Shown here: positions 1 to 11,830 of the stretch, piece by piece
Layout: each line of letters starts with the position of its first letter
How positions within the stretch are numbered: position 1 is the first letter of the stretch
Source: Mesostigma viride
Taxonomy: Eukaryota > Streptophyta > Mesostigmatophyceae > Mesostigmatales > Mesostigmataceae
Assembly (NCBI GenBank): GCA_009746045.1
Contig: RPFO01000644.1
Location: 315,501-379,500, forward strand
Reading direction: 5' to 3'
Length of the DNA stretch: 64,000 nt
The notes under the pieces: generated by a model
What the model was told of the DNA's origin: nothing
The model's input: the letters and a program-made list of their open reading frames with translations, nothing else
The model's database searches: none
Position numbers and translations under genes: made by a program

Positions 1-184
1 TTTACCTCTCGTCTTTTAGCTATCAACTGACCTCACCCTTGTGTGGGAGGTCAGGGGGGAAATGGTTTAACTAACCCGAGGGTGAACCTGGGTTGGGACA
101 AAGTACCCCCATAGCTAGGTAGTTTAAGTTTTCTTTTTTGCATGTCCTACGTATTTTCGGCTGTTAGCCATGTAAGGAGATGTG

Positions 185-380
185 GGTAGAGCAGGGGCAC
201 AGCTGCTGTGGGCTGGCCCTGCACATTCACATAGTGTGCTCACCCTAGCATACAGATGGCCGTGTTGCCATCTGGTAGACATGTCTGTGTTATTCCACCG
301 TATAGAGCTAGCACACATATTGTAATAAATTTGATGTTTTGTGGTGATGCATGCAAAGCAAGGCAAGGCCAGAAATGGAT
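185..380 (+). repeat. Direct repeat, copy 1
   Basis: About 196 bp, starting GGTAGAGCAGGGG and ending CAGAAATGGAT, are repeated nearly identically 431 bp downstream. The second copy abuts the ATGTC satellite, while the first continues into unrelated sequence. Confidence 0.85.
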
Positions 381-615
381 TTGGTGAGCTATGCTCATTT
401 TATCTATGACTAACCTGCTGAGCGGAGAATGCAACGCCGTATAGCAACAAAAGAAAAAATAATTTTAGAAAAAAAATATTTTTTGTGCTGGCACCCGTAC
501 CCCAGCCACCCAGGTAGGGGTTGGCTGGAGAGGTGGTTGCTATAAAGGGTGGGCTTCCATTCTAGGGAAGCAGGTTGTTTTCTTTTGCCTCCCACCCGCC
601 CACCCTGGCAAAAGG

Positions 616-811
616 GGTAGAGCAGGGGCACAGCTGCTGTGGGCTGGCCCTGCACATTCACATAGTGTGCTCACCCTAGCATACAGATGGCCGTGTTGCC
701 ATCTGGTAGACATGTCTGTGTTATTCCACCGTATAGAGCTAGCACACATATTGTAATAAATTTGATGTTTTGTGGTGATGCATGCAAAGCAAGGCAAGGC
801 CAGAAATGGAT
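616..811 (+). repeat. Direct repeat, copy 2
   Basis: Second copy of the 196-bp segment. Its last bases (ATGGATG) merge into the TGTCA satellite, so the satellite may have grown by slippage from the end of this copy. Confidence 0.85.
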
Positions 812-1320
812 GTCATGTCATGTCATGTCATGTCATGTCATGTCATGTCATGTCATGTCATGTCATGTCATGTCATGTCATGTCATGTCATGTCATGTCA
901 TGTCATGTCATGTCATGTCATGTCATGTCATGTCATGTCATGTCATGTCATGTCATGTCATGTCATGTCATGTCATGTCATGTCATGTCATGTCATGTCA
1001 TGTCATGTCATGTCATGTCATGTCATGTCATGTCATGTCATGTCATGTCATGTCATGTCATGTCATGTCATGTCATGTCATGTCATGTCATGTCATGTCA
1101 TGTCATGTCATGTCATGTCATGTCATGTCATGTCATGTCATGTCATGTCATGTCATGTCATGTCATGTCATGTCATGTCATGTCATGTCATGTCATGTCA
1201 TGTCATGTCATGTCATGTCATGTCATGTCATGTCATGTCATGTCATGTCATGTCATGTCATGTCATGTCATGTCATGTCATGTCATGTCATGTCATGTCA
1301 TGTCATGTCATGTCATGTCA
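811..1320 (+). repeat. Pentanucleotide satellite (TGTCA)n
   Basis: An uninterrupted run of about 102 TGTCA units (510 bp), followed by degenerate units that drift to TGGCGTGGCA. Because 5 is not a multiple of 3 and the unit has no stop codon in any forward frame, all three forward frames stay open and read as MSCHV repeats. These are not genes. Confidence 0.98.
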
Positions 1321-1839
1321 TGGCGTGGCATGTCATGGCGTGGCATGGCATGGCGTGGCGTTTCCTTTTGTTGCGGTGTCGCTTTGCGGGCATCGCGGGG
1401 ATACCCCCGCAGAAAACCAGGACAGCTCGTTTGAGGGTTTCTTTGTAGCATACCGGATGCACAGTACTCAGTACAACTCTGCCTAGTACAACCGTGCACA
1501 GCACAACTCTGCACAAGGCAGGCCTTCCATGTGGCCCGAAGAGGTCACCCCGAAGCTGTGGGTGCGGCTAACCCTGAGCTGTCTAGGGCACTCCACACGG
1601 GTTGCCATATTGATCATGCTGTCGTGGTTTGCGGATACCTTGGATGCCGCTCAATTCGATAGTCCTCTCCGTGAATGTGTTTTTTTAGGACTGGGGTTCC
1701 TTATCAGTATAAGGATGCCCGGTGCGTGCCACCCAAAACCAGCGACCCACTGCCACGAACATGGCATTGCGCTCATTCCATAGCTACCCACCACGGCCCT
1801 ACTTTCCCACCAATGGCCGCCCTCCCCTCCCCTGCCACC

Positions 1840-3187
1840 CAGGTGGCTTGGTATTTCCCCGTCACCCGCGAGCAGTTTCGCGTCCTGGGGCCCTGCCAGA
1901 TCATCCGCGAGAAAGACCAGGACACCGTGCTGTCGCAGGTAGGCTGCGGCTGTTGCAGGGGGGCCTTAGCATGTCCCATTTATTTCAAGGGGTGAGCCAC
2001 AGTCATAGCAATCGAGGCATTGAACCAATAATAAGTCAGCCTCCCTCTCTCTGCGCAAATGTTTTTTCATGTTGCCACCTGTTTCGTACTAGTTTGTTTA
2101 TTTGTGTGCGTGCGCGCGCGTGCGAATGCATGGGAGTTAATGTGAGCTCACTGTGGTTTGTGGACACTTGTTTCCGCGGCAGCAGGCGCCCCTTTGGTCG
2201 GTTTTGGTGTACTAAGGGTAATGTCATCAGCTGCAGTGAAATGCGGAGCCCCCTCTCATCCAATGCAAATCAGCCAATGCACTTTGCCGCCACGCTGACA
2301 TATGTGGAGGCCCATCGGCAATCGTATTCAGGGTTGCAGGGGTAGCCCAGTTATATGAGTTGTAGTATATGGGTTTTCAATTGGGCGTGAAGTTTTTAAT
2401 GGGCCGCCAGCTTATACTGGACGAGTACATATCTTCCTATCATGAAACTATCTATGCTCCTTAGGCCTCATTTGCCTGCTGGCACAGAAGTAAGTGGTAC
2501 CTAGGGAGGCCCTGTGTCCCTGACATGCATCCCAGGGCAGTGCAGCCCTTGGGGCAGCCCACGGTCACTGTGGTGTGTTTGTGCGGGCCAGAGATAAGGA
2601 GATCCTGCTACTTGGGAAACCTCACGGCGCAAGGCAGGGCGCAAGAGTTCTGGCTGGTTTCCACCCAATCATGAGCGTGTGTGTTGCTTGAGCTCGCTGA
2701 TTTTCGGGATGCATACAACATTCTGCCACGTGATGGCTTCATTTCCTGACATTGCTCCTCTTAGATTCCCAACATCGTGACACACAAAACCATGTTCTTT
2801 GCCACATTAGCTGCCAATCAAGGCATGGTTCATAAATAGGTTGTAGTTTTTAGTTGAAGACCTAGTTGCTTTTGTAAAGTAGAGGAACTCGTTACAAAAT
2901 TTTATACTTAAGGAGCCTGATTTACTGTCTGCAAACTAGAAGAACTGATGGCCATGGGATGACCACCGTTTGCCTGCCTACCCCCTGACCTGCAGAGCCG
3001 CATGAACGTGTGGCAGCGGCTATCGGACCCGGGTAGGGAGAGCTTCTTTGGCCCCGCGCCTGGCTTGCCCGGCACGGAATCTCCCCCCTCTCTTCCGGTG
3101 CCACCCGTGCAAGGGGATGCGGGTGCCGAGGCGCATCGCAGGGGACCCCCCGACAACTTCTGCCTCGTCATCCTTCAAGCGACTGCG
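1840..3187 (+). CDS. Pyridoxamine-5'-phosphate-oxidase-like FMN-binding protein, two internal exons
   Basis: Two exons of a spliced host gene are visible. The first runs from an acceptor CCACCCAG to a donor GTAGGC at 1939 and encodes a WYFPVTREQFRVLG stretch. The second runs from acceptor CTGCAG (ends 2996) to donor GTATGC at 3188 and encodes a WQRLSDPGRESFFGPAPG stretch ending in PPDNFCLVIL. Both exons are in phase 0 and splice cleanly together. The WYF..TREQFR and L SD..R..F.GP.PG..PP..F patterns are those of the PNPOx-like (Alr4036-type) flavoprotein family, whose characterised members oxidise pyridoxamine/pyridoxine phosphate with FMN. I could not find the first or last exons, so the gene is partial here and substrate is not established. 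Confidence 0.62.
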
Positions 3188-5147
3188 GTATGCTACATCG
3201 GTGACCTTAGTGTTAACGATGTGTGTTACCTTTATTTACGTTTGGTGGCTAACAGGGACCCTTGTGTCGGCTTTGTGTATGTGTGGTTGAGGAAATGCAA
3301 ATTATCTGCTAGGTTCTTATTCGTTGATGAATGGGGTTTAGGCTTAAGGGGGTCAAGCGCTTCTTCAAAGTTAAGTAACCATGGCAGAATCTCAATTAAA
3401 ATTTGCATGGCGTGCACGTTTTGCAATCTCATTAGTAAACCCTTGCCAACCACGAGTATAATCGTAGTCTGTTTACCTAGAATAGATTTTTTTGTTTAAT
3501 AATCGCTAGGAATTCAAAGGTAATTTTCTTGTCAGGGCAAATACAGAGGTTTTGCAACTGGGATCTACCCCTTAATTAAGGTGAGGGTCCCATGCCAGCC
3601 CCCCTGAAACCATATCATAGAATAGCATGCACTGCTGACCTGGTGGTACCCAAGAGATGGTTCGATTTGGCATGTAAATGGGATATGTGGGGGTTCATCC
3701 CACCACTGGTTGAGGGTGGTGTACACAATTATGCACCGGAATTGAGGTAACAATAGCAGTTTTAAGACGCTACTTATGACACAATCTGCTTAGGACAACG
3801 GGGGCATCATTTTGCATGTTTCAGGGCATCATTTTGCATGTTTCAATACTACTACTAGTAGTGTGTTGCATGTTTCAATACTACTAGTAGTATATTTTCA
3901 TCTAGTTGCCCAGTCGTATAGTATATTTTCATCGTATAGTATATTTGTTATCTAGTTGCCCCAGTTTGCAAAATTTCCACCTAATTGTCACCTCAAAATA
4001 ATCACCATTCAATAATAATTGATTTCCCCCCCAAATCCGTACTTTTCAGGGCGGGAAAAAACAAAACAAATCAATAGCACATCATTTGGCACGGGGGAGA
4101 TAAAATCAAATACTACACATAGGCAAACAGCATCCCTCACAGTTTGAGCTCATTCTGACTATAAGCATGGAAGAAATAACGTTGGGCAGTTGGCCACCTG
4201 CGCAGCCGCTAAGGAAGGCAATAGTGAGTATTAAGGCACACTAACCCGTCATAAGCCATCCAAAAGGCTCCAGACCATGCCCAATTCGAGCACAATGTAC
4301 GTCGTACGAGGAGCTGGCTGGGCACCTCATGTGCCCTTGCCTTACCTTGAAACGGGCAACCTCATGGGTGTGCGCACAGCAACAAGGCAGGTAGCTCTAC
4401 ATGTCTAGCCAACACTTCTAAGGCATATTCTAGGCTTATGTTGTGATCATCATACCAAAACCAAGGTGTCCAATTCAAATAGACCCTAGAAAGCCATATC
4501 CACTGATTGCCCAACCGAGGGGAACAACAAACAGTCCATGCAGAACGCATACTTTATCATAAACGCTGCTTGCCAGCGCTTCTTACCATGGTTACTTTGC
4601 CTTGCTAGCATATGACAGGGCTGTCCCATGATTCAGTGGGAGAGAGGCCGAGAAAACAACGGTATCCCCTACCTACATGCAGCTCCCACCCGTGCAATAT
4701 GCCCGTCAGAACGCCCACAGTCGCCTTTCTTTCCACCGCAGTTGTTTGCTAAGAAACAACCTCAACCTTGTGAGCCTCTGAGCACACTGACGCCGCTGCT
4801 AAGAAAGGCTGCGTCAATACAGAGGTTTTGCAACCCGGGGCTACCCCCTTGCGTCTTGGACTTCGTGGATCTCTAACCGAAAAAAATCGTGATGGAGGTT
4901 GCATATGGCGGGGAATGGGTTCGGCACACGTCCGATTCCCAAATAGGAGTACGTGAGGGGTACCCACGCGTAGCGCCGGGAACACAGCAAGGTAAGTTGC
5001 CGACCTATGGGAATTCAGGCGCGGCGCGGTTCGTTTTTGAATTTTCGAAGCGGAGCGGGCAGAGAAGCCGGGTTTCGTGCGCAATAAGCACAAAACGCAG
5101 TTTGCGTACCTGGCCACCGGCATCGCACTTTCTTGTTTTCGACTGCG
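3188..5147. other. Non-coding, AT-richer host-like stretch
   Basis: No credible gene. Between about 3,800 and 3,960 there are short overlapping repeats of GCATGTTTCAATACTACTA and TAGTATATTTTCATC. A segment of about 40 bp starting AATACAGAGGTTTTGCAAC occurs near 3,541 and again near 4,817, a short dispersed repeat. Later exons of the upstream flavoprotein gene may lie here but I could not assign them. Confidence 0.5.
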
Positions 5148-6361
5148 ATGGCGGACGAGGAGACGCCACCGCCTGCCAACCCAACAACCCATGAGGCTGT
5201 GCCTCCGATGGCTGCGAGTGCAAAGCCTCCAAGCCAGCCGAGGCAGCGCGCATCCCCACAGGCAGCACGGGGCTGTCGGAAGTCCCCCATTTCGTGGATA
5301 ACTCCCCTGCAATATCTTTTGTGCATGGGCATTCAGGAAGTCATGCCTCAGTGCATGAAGCAACGCCGGGCAAAGGGCGTTTCCAAAGATGCGCTGATGC
5401 CCTGCCAAGTTGGCTGGGATGCCACCATCAAACGCACCATGGAATTGGTGAACGAGCAGATGCTCCCGCCCGAAAGACTCGCGTGCCTCCGTGGGAATGT
5501 TTTAACCCGTGAGATGTGCACGCGCCCTGGGAACACCGTCCGGGCCAAGCGAGTGGAGGCGCTGGCAGCCCCGGCGAGCAACACTGGGCAGGACCAAGTC
5601 GATACTGACACAGATAAACTCGAGGTCAACCTGGCCTCGTTGGTACATGCAATCATTGAAGAGGAAGAGATCTGGTAGGGGGACAGGAAGAGTGCGATCC
5701 CCAACGACCCCGTGCCATGGAAGGCATGCAGGGCGAGGATCCAGCTGAGGATAAGGAGCCGGAGCCCACTGAGCCAATGCATGGGCAGGCGTTCGACTGG
5801 GACTCGGCCGCTGGAGAAGGCGGGGTGGACGGCGAGACGAACGACTCGCAGAGCGGGGAAGAGCTCCTGCCGGCACCTCGCCGAGCCTTGAATGCTGCCG
5901 CAGCCGCTGCAGCCGGCAAGTGGGCAAACCGCCCAAGGCCAAAAGGTCCAATGCACAAGACGACTTGCTCGGTCCCGATGGCATCGCACGCTCCATCAAT
6001 CCCATCGCGGGCCTGCAAGTAAAGGTTATGGAGAGTGCCTCGAGCGGAGCGCTCCAGTCGTGGGGACATTTGGAAGGGGAGAAAGCCTGACATCCAACAA
6101 CATCAACTTGATCATTCCAAGGAGGTGGGCTCCAAGGAACTCGAGGCCAGAGCCGCGAATCGAGAGCTCCAGCGGGCGCGCCTCACCTAGGCGGAGAAGG
6201 ATATGAACATCCGCCAACTCCAGGTGGAGGCGGCGGCAGCAGCGGCCAAAGAGCAGACCTCGTTCCTGCAAGAACAGGCGCAAATGTTGAAGGATACCTT
6301 CAAGCAACTCCTCGGCTCGGTATCCATGTTGGCTATCACGATGATGGACCGCATGTCCTAG
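5148..6361 (+). pseudogene. Decayed coding sequence, possibly a transposon-associated DNA-binding protein
   Basis: The sequence opens with MADEETPPP and stays open to a stop at 5676-5678. A second open stretch in another frame (from 5717) is rich in Glu, Pro and Ala. A third, ending at 6361, encodes an Ala/Gln-rich helix with SFLQEQAQMLKDTFKQLL and is interrupted by an in-frame TAG at about 6188-6190. The layout, a conserved block with Trp (GWDA.IKR) followed by a low-complexity linker and a C-terminal coiled coil, resembles the trihelix/Myb-like second protein of Harbinger-type elements, but I cannot confirm this. A diverged copy lies inverted just downstream. Function unassigned. Confidence 0.4.
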
Positions 6362-6429
6362 CGCAGATGTTGTTATACTACTAGTGCCCTAATAAATTCA
6401 AATGTCAGAGCTTGGAATGGGCTACAAAT

Positions 6430-7030
6430 AGGAGGGAGCATCCCCCCCGAATAGTCCATCAATCTTGCCTGGCAGACCGGCCATGATGTCGGTCTGTCTC
6501 ATCTGATCATGAACCGACATCATGGAGCGCTTGATGACTGCGTCCCACCCGACTTGGCATGGCGCCAGTGCTTCCATGGGGACGCCCTTTGCTCGGCGGT
6601 GCTGCATGCACCGCGCATGATCTCCTAAATGGCCAGGCACAAAAGGTACTGCAGCGTCACTGTCCACGAAATGGGTGATCTCCTATAGAAGCCCCGTGCT
6701 GCAGGCGGTTGTGCAGGCTGCCTCGGCTGAGAACGAGGCTTAAGCAGCCATCGAAGGCACAGCGCTGCTTGCAGGGTTTGCAGGTGGTGGCGCGCCACCG
6801 CTCGCCGCGTGGTAGAAAGGCAGCGAAAAGAAGAAAGTACAAAGTTTGGTTCGCCATGCTGGTGGACATATACGCAACCTGAGCTTTTTTGCCACTTGTG
6901 TTCAATATCCAGCTTTTCTGCGCGCCTCGCACTTGTGGACAGTTCGAAATTTTGAAAAAGAGCCCCGCCGCGTCGGACGGCACGTGGGTCCAGGACTTCG
7001 GATCCCATGTTCCCGGAGCCCGTGGGGGAA
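6430..7030 (-). pseudogene. Inverted, diverged copy of the upstream decayed gene
   Basis: Minus-strand frames encode RRAKGV..EAL.PCQVGWDAVIKR and SPISWT.TLQYLLC, matching RRAKGV..DAL.PCQVGWDATIKR and SPISWI.PLQYLLC of the plus-strand copy. The frames are broken. The two copies form a diverged head-to-head pair about 0.9 kb apart, so this may be one foldback element or two insertions of the same repeat. Confidence 0.5.
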
Positions 7031-10000
7031 ACAGAAAAAAGGGCTCCCCGTTCGTCTTCGGTTTGGGGAATCTTAACTTGTGCCGTGCTGATTTCCCGAC
7101 CCTTGCTGCTTCCGTCAGTTTTTTTGGGGGGGGGTCAGAGATCTGCCACGTTGAAGCCTAAGGAGGTAGACCCCGGCCGCAAAGCTGAATGAGGATGTGC
7201 TGCTACCTACTGAGAACGCGATCCCTTTTGTTGACCTGACGTTTTCTACAGAGAACTGGGTGTAGTGACTGAGATGCAAAACTATTGAGATTTTTAGCCA
7301 AGGCATAATGGAGCACCGCTTGTGTGCCTCCATTATGCACATGCATGTTGGGTTATCTCTTGTTCACTTGTAAGTACTGGATGCCCTGGACCTGCTGTCG
7401 TTGATCCTGCTTCACCTGAACTGTATCCCAGGTGGACCATGTCTTGCTGCTGACAAACAAACGGTGTCAGCATGTGCTGGCCAACCGAGGCGCAGCGCCT
7501 GGATTGGGAGGGGACTTCAACGAGGCATCCTCCCAACAGGAGTGGACCATGCAAGAAGTTAACCCATGAGCGTAAGTTGACCCTGGCATGACTATAGTGT
7601 CCACGAATGTCTCCTACTTGGAGTTATCACGTTCCCTTACCCCCCCCCCCTTTTCCCATTTCCGCCCCCAAACGGAAAAAGGGTATCTGATTGCCAACAG
7701 AGGGTGAGTTTGTTAAAGTCACTCAACTCAATCAACAGCTCAAAGGCATACGAGAAGTTGGCCAAGTGACATGGTCACAAAGATGGTGTTGAGAGGTCAT
7801 GCCTGGTTCTTGCGTGGTCGCTATAATCTGTGAATCTTGCCTAATTTCAATGCGTCGACCTTGTTGCGTGCGTAATGGTGTTCAGTGGCCTAGGTCTCCT
7901 TGAGAGTGGCTCATGGCTAGTGAGCGCCAGTACTTTTGTTGGCTGATTCGGTCGGCATGGCTGATTGTGTGACATGGAACGCCCTGAAAAAGTCGCATTT
8001 GACAGCTGGTTTCTGACACACGCAAATCTTGTTTGACCTTAATTTGGCAGCAAGAGTATTAAATTTTTTAATGATGTGTTGTTATCAAATAAAAAATAAA
8101 GGCAGAAAAATGGTAAAATGGTGACATTTGCAAGGCTGATTAAAAACAAAACGAATCAAAGCACTTGCTGAAATTAAATTATAATAATTGACCTTGATTC
8201 AGCTCAATCGGAACTGGAACTTAGCTCACAATCGCATCGTGTCCTATGGGAACTGTTCACCCAAAAATGTAGACTTTTTGGATGCCAAGTGTTTGACAAA
8301 TTCTGGCAAAACAATTTTGCAGAATGCATTTGTTGAATTGCCGAATTTCGAGATTTTCTACCACAAACGCACGAAGCATGACAATCAAATCAGCGCAGGT
8401 TAGGTTTATAGAAGCCCCCAAACACATAGCTTGCATATTGCTTGAAAACAGTAGTTTCAACAACGACAGGAACGCACAACTGGTACCACATTGCCCAAAG
8501 TTGGCCTTCGTAGTAGTATCAACTAATATCTACACTATGGTTGCTGCCCCCTGGTGCTCAGCTTTCTCCTTCTTTTGGCGCTCTTTGCTAGAGACAGGGA
8601 CTTGGGGACCACCCTCTCATCCGCCAGCTTATTGAGAGTTCTGACGTTGGTGGTCTGGTGTTGCACCATGATTGTCATGGCCTGCTTGACAACACCCTTC
8701 GGTCAAGCGGAAGCGGCCGTTGCTTCAGATTTCCTTCAAACTCCTCGTGCACTGCATGCAGATGCTCCACCCCCTGGTTAGAAACACATCCGCAAGTTCC
8801 CCCGCATCAGGACAGCAGCTTGCAGGCAGGTGCAGTGAATAGGACGCTGTCCCCAGGGTTCCTCCGAGTCCCAAGCTCCCCATGGCAGGGTGAGTGCAGC
8901 CATGCGGAAATGAGGGTGGCAATTTTCAGTGTGGATGGCGCCGTGGTCACCTCCAGTACGCTGGCAGCATTGCAGTTGCACTTGTGGACAAACCCCATGC
9001 ATGCAGCAGGTTCCATTGCAGGCGAGCCTTGCTTTTCAAGACTATGTGGGCTATGGGGGATGGAGCACAGTAGGGGAGGCGGCAAGTAAGTGAGCATGGT
9101 TGGCTGCCTGATCCCCGCCACAAGCCGTGTGGGTAGGGAGGTGTGTATGGTTGGCTGCCTGATCCCCGTCACAAGCCGTGTGGGTAGGGAGGTGTTGCCA
9201 CACCCATCCCAAAACTCCCGTCCCCCATGCAGTAAGCGGCAAGAGCTGATCATGTCATAGAGTCCAGATGATGACTATGCTGTATCGTGGGAACTCATGG
9301 GGAGGCTTAGGTGGTGGCTGGCAGACATTAAAGCGGCAGGGGCGATAGCGGAGAGCCGCATCCAGCTCGAGTTAGTGGCGGCAGCTTTGAGATGTGGCAT
9401 GGCTGCATGCTGTGTGTAGGCTCGGGGCTGGTGGGTTGCTCAGGCAATGACCCATGCCCCTGGTCCCACATCACCAGGGACCAGATTAGCATGGGGTGGT
9501 TGGGGCATGCAGGTGCAGCATGAGCTAAGGGCCTTGGAAGGGATGAAGCATACGACACATCCATACGACTGCCCAGCACGTGGCGAGCATCCGTGAGAGT
9601 GGGACGCGGATGCTAGTGAGCCCACCATGATGCACGGCACATTTTTCCAAGGCGCATTTTGCCCGGGAACTCTCTGGTAAGCTTTTTACCAGGCCATCCA
9701 TTTCTTACATCGATCCCCAAGTCTCATGCCACCCTCTGGTCTCAGCCTGGTGCACATGCATGGGGCTTAGGGATGGTGACCGCCTGGCTGTGGAGGGTGG
9801 TGCTAGACCAAGTGCAGGCCAAGGATGAGGCAACCCTCCTGGCAGTGCTTAGAGAAGACGTGTGGTGAGCATCTTCGCGCCTTCAAGTATGAGGCGCACC
9901 CTGTGCGGGTACTGCACACCATCAGCATCCTCCGGTGGTCGCTGAGTTGCGCGTCAATGCGCCAGCATGCTTGGGTGTGCTGCCTCCCGTACTCGGAAAG

Positions 10001-10386
10001 CCAGCGGCGTGGTTACGTCCTCCATGGGCGGAATGCGCCCGATTGGCACACTTGACCACCGTGCGGTCGACCCGCCGGGCAGCGCCCCACCGCCTCGACC
10101 AACCGGCATTGAGACCCCGCTTGGCAGCATGCGTTCTGGCGCGCCCCTGCGTGGGTCCATCGCACGCGCCAGCACTGCCCCGTCGTCCTCGTGCAATCCG
10201 TCTCGCGCTTGATCGAAAGGCAGGCGCCTGGGCGCCAGCGAAGACTCGCCTCGTGGCTGACCATCCGCCTCACCAAGCAAGTCGTGCTGGGGTAGCGACC
10301 CAGCAAAAAACCCCGGTTCCATCGGAGCCCTTACCGCATTACCTCACTAGGCTTCGCGAGGGCTACCCCTCGTTCCTGCGCGTGCT
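7031..10386. other. Host-like region without recognised genes
   Basis: I see no reliable gene. A 51-bp tandem duplication (GGTTGGCTGCCTGATCCCC... GTGTGGGTAGGGAGGTGT) lies at about 9,099-9,200. From about 9,900 the base composition becomes markedly GC-rich, matching the viral block to the right, but the frames there show no recognisable protein. Confidence 0.4.
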
Positions 10387-10860
10387 TTGAGCGTCGTTAG
10401 CGTCGTTATCGTCGTTCGTGGCGGGACGCGGCAGGTCGTGGCAGTACGTGGCGGGACGTGGCAGGGCGTGGCGTGTCGGGTGTCGGCAGAGGCTGGAGAG
10501 GTTGGATGTTCTTCTCTCCGTGTTTTTGGAGAAGTCTATCCACGATCTTGGTCGAGAGAGGGTTCTCGGCGCGTGCCGTTTTTTTTGTCGACGAGAAGGC
10601 TATCCACGACCGATGGTCGAGAATGTCGGGAGGGGGCGTCTTAAATTTGTTCGATGGTCGGGCGGGGTTTAAGAGGGGGGGAGTTTGGATAGTCTTCTTT
10701 TGGTAGTCTTCTTTTTGGGTATGAAAGGGAAGTATTTTATGGCATAAGGAAAATTTTCAGGGGGGGTATAGGGTATAGGGCGTAGGGTATATGGGGAGTA
10801 ATAGTTTGGCCGGTGGTGCAAAAAGAAGGCTATCCAAGAGAAGGCTATCCACGACCGAAT
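10387..10860. repeat. GC-rich zone with dispersed short repeats shared with 14.7-14.9 kb
   Basis: It begins with simple GCGTCGTTA and GGCGGGACGTGGCAG runs. It then contains several copies of AGAAGGCTATCCACGACC (or its complement TGGATAGTCTTCT) and a block of about 65 bp beginning TCTTAAATTTGTTCG that recurs at 14,740-14,802. The repeats occur only at this edge of the viral block, so they are useful boundary markers. Confidence 0.7.
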
Positions 10861-11418
10861 GGCCCCGCCATTCCTTCCATCACGTTGTCCACAAGGTTGG
10901 AGAATTGCCCTGTCAAAAAAGCCCTGTGTCCAGCATCCGCACTGTCGAAGTACACTTCGATCACGTGCCTCAGTTGCATGTGCAGCAGGTGGAAATCCTG
11001 GTTTCCGGCCGTGAGACCGCGATCCTGTAGATGGTGGTAGGTGACATTTATGCACGTACTGTCCACAGTGGGCAGGGGGGTGGGGTGTGCCCTGCAGTTG
11101 TTGGGATATGACAGAAAACAAACGCAATCATGTGGGGGGGGGGGGGAGGAGTCAGGTAACCAGTCACAATTGATTAAGGGAGTGACGATTTCCAGAGGTG
11201 ATGAACGTAAAAGGGGCACAAATAAATACTTACTTGATTGCCTCCAAGACCGTTTCAATCTTGTTGATTGCCAGAGAGGTTCTTGTGTGCAAAAGCTCCT
11301 TTACTTGTTTCCAAAATGGCTCCAGGTCCCTCTCCCTCTTTCTTTTCAGGGGATTGTGGTGGTTTTTACCGAAATATTCAACTAGCAGGTCATACACTGA
11401 CCCCATTTCGTACAGTCG
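10858..11418 (-). CDS. Spliced gene fragment of unknown function (two exons)
   Basis: Exon A (11418 to 11234) follows acceptor TTTTTCCAG and ends at donor GTAAGT. Exon B starts at 11024 after acceptor CTACAG. The splice is phase 2 and keeps one frame: RLYEMGSVYDLLVEYFGKN through DLEPFWKQVKELLHTR and ETVLEAIKDRGLTAGNQDF to a stop formed where the coding sequence meets the dispersed GGATAGCC repeat. A further exon-like frame ending ISWDWPSITTAGK lies just upstream (about 11,715-11,800). I do not recognise the protein. It is probably a host gene truncated at its 3' end by the repeat-rich viral border. Confidence 0.55.
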
Positions 11419-11715
11419 CTGGAAAAACGAATCCTCAAACCTTTGAAATAATACAAGCGTCCGAAATACGCGTTTGCCAGCCTCGAGATTGGATTACTAT
11501 TTCGAGCTGTGGACAGTCGCTGGAAAAACGAATCCTCAAACCTTTGAAATAATACAAGCGTCCGAAATACGCGTTTGCCAGCCTCGAGATTGGATTACTA
11601 TTTCGAGCTGTGGACAGTCGCTGGAAAAACGAATCCTCAAACCTTTGAAATAATACAAGCGTCCGAAATACGCGTTTGCCAGCCTCGAGATTGGATTATT
11701 ATTTTCCAGCTGTGG
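11412..11715. repeat. 101-bp tandem triplicate containing a splice acceptor
   Basis: Three consecutive copies with a 101-bp period, each beginning ACAGTCGCTGGAAAAACG; the third diverges at its end. On the minus strand each copy carries TTTTTCCAGCGACTGT, the acceptor used by exon A of the spliced gene, so the triplication created extra candidate acceptors in the preceding intron. Confidence 0.85.
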
Positions 11716-11830
11716 TTATGGAGGGCCAGTCCCAGGAAATCCCTCTCTTGATGTGTTCCTTCACGAAATTTACAACTTTTGGAGTCGTCCGGCGGCTGGC
11801 GCTGCGCTCGGGACCTGAATGCAGAAATGT

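Larger units (their letters stand above)
1..1839. other. Host-like non-coding region with repeats
   Basis: No credible gene seen. The open frames are artefacts of the satellite or short random frames. The stretch holds a duplicated segment of about 196 bp and a pentanucleotide satellite, both listed separately, and otherwise mixed-composition sequence without clear exon signals. Confidence 0.6.

Noticed and set aside
687..1486. Three long overlapping plus-strand frames reading MSCHV repeats
   Set aside because: All three come from the (TGTCA)n satellite, which lacks stops in every forward frame.
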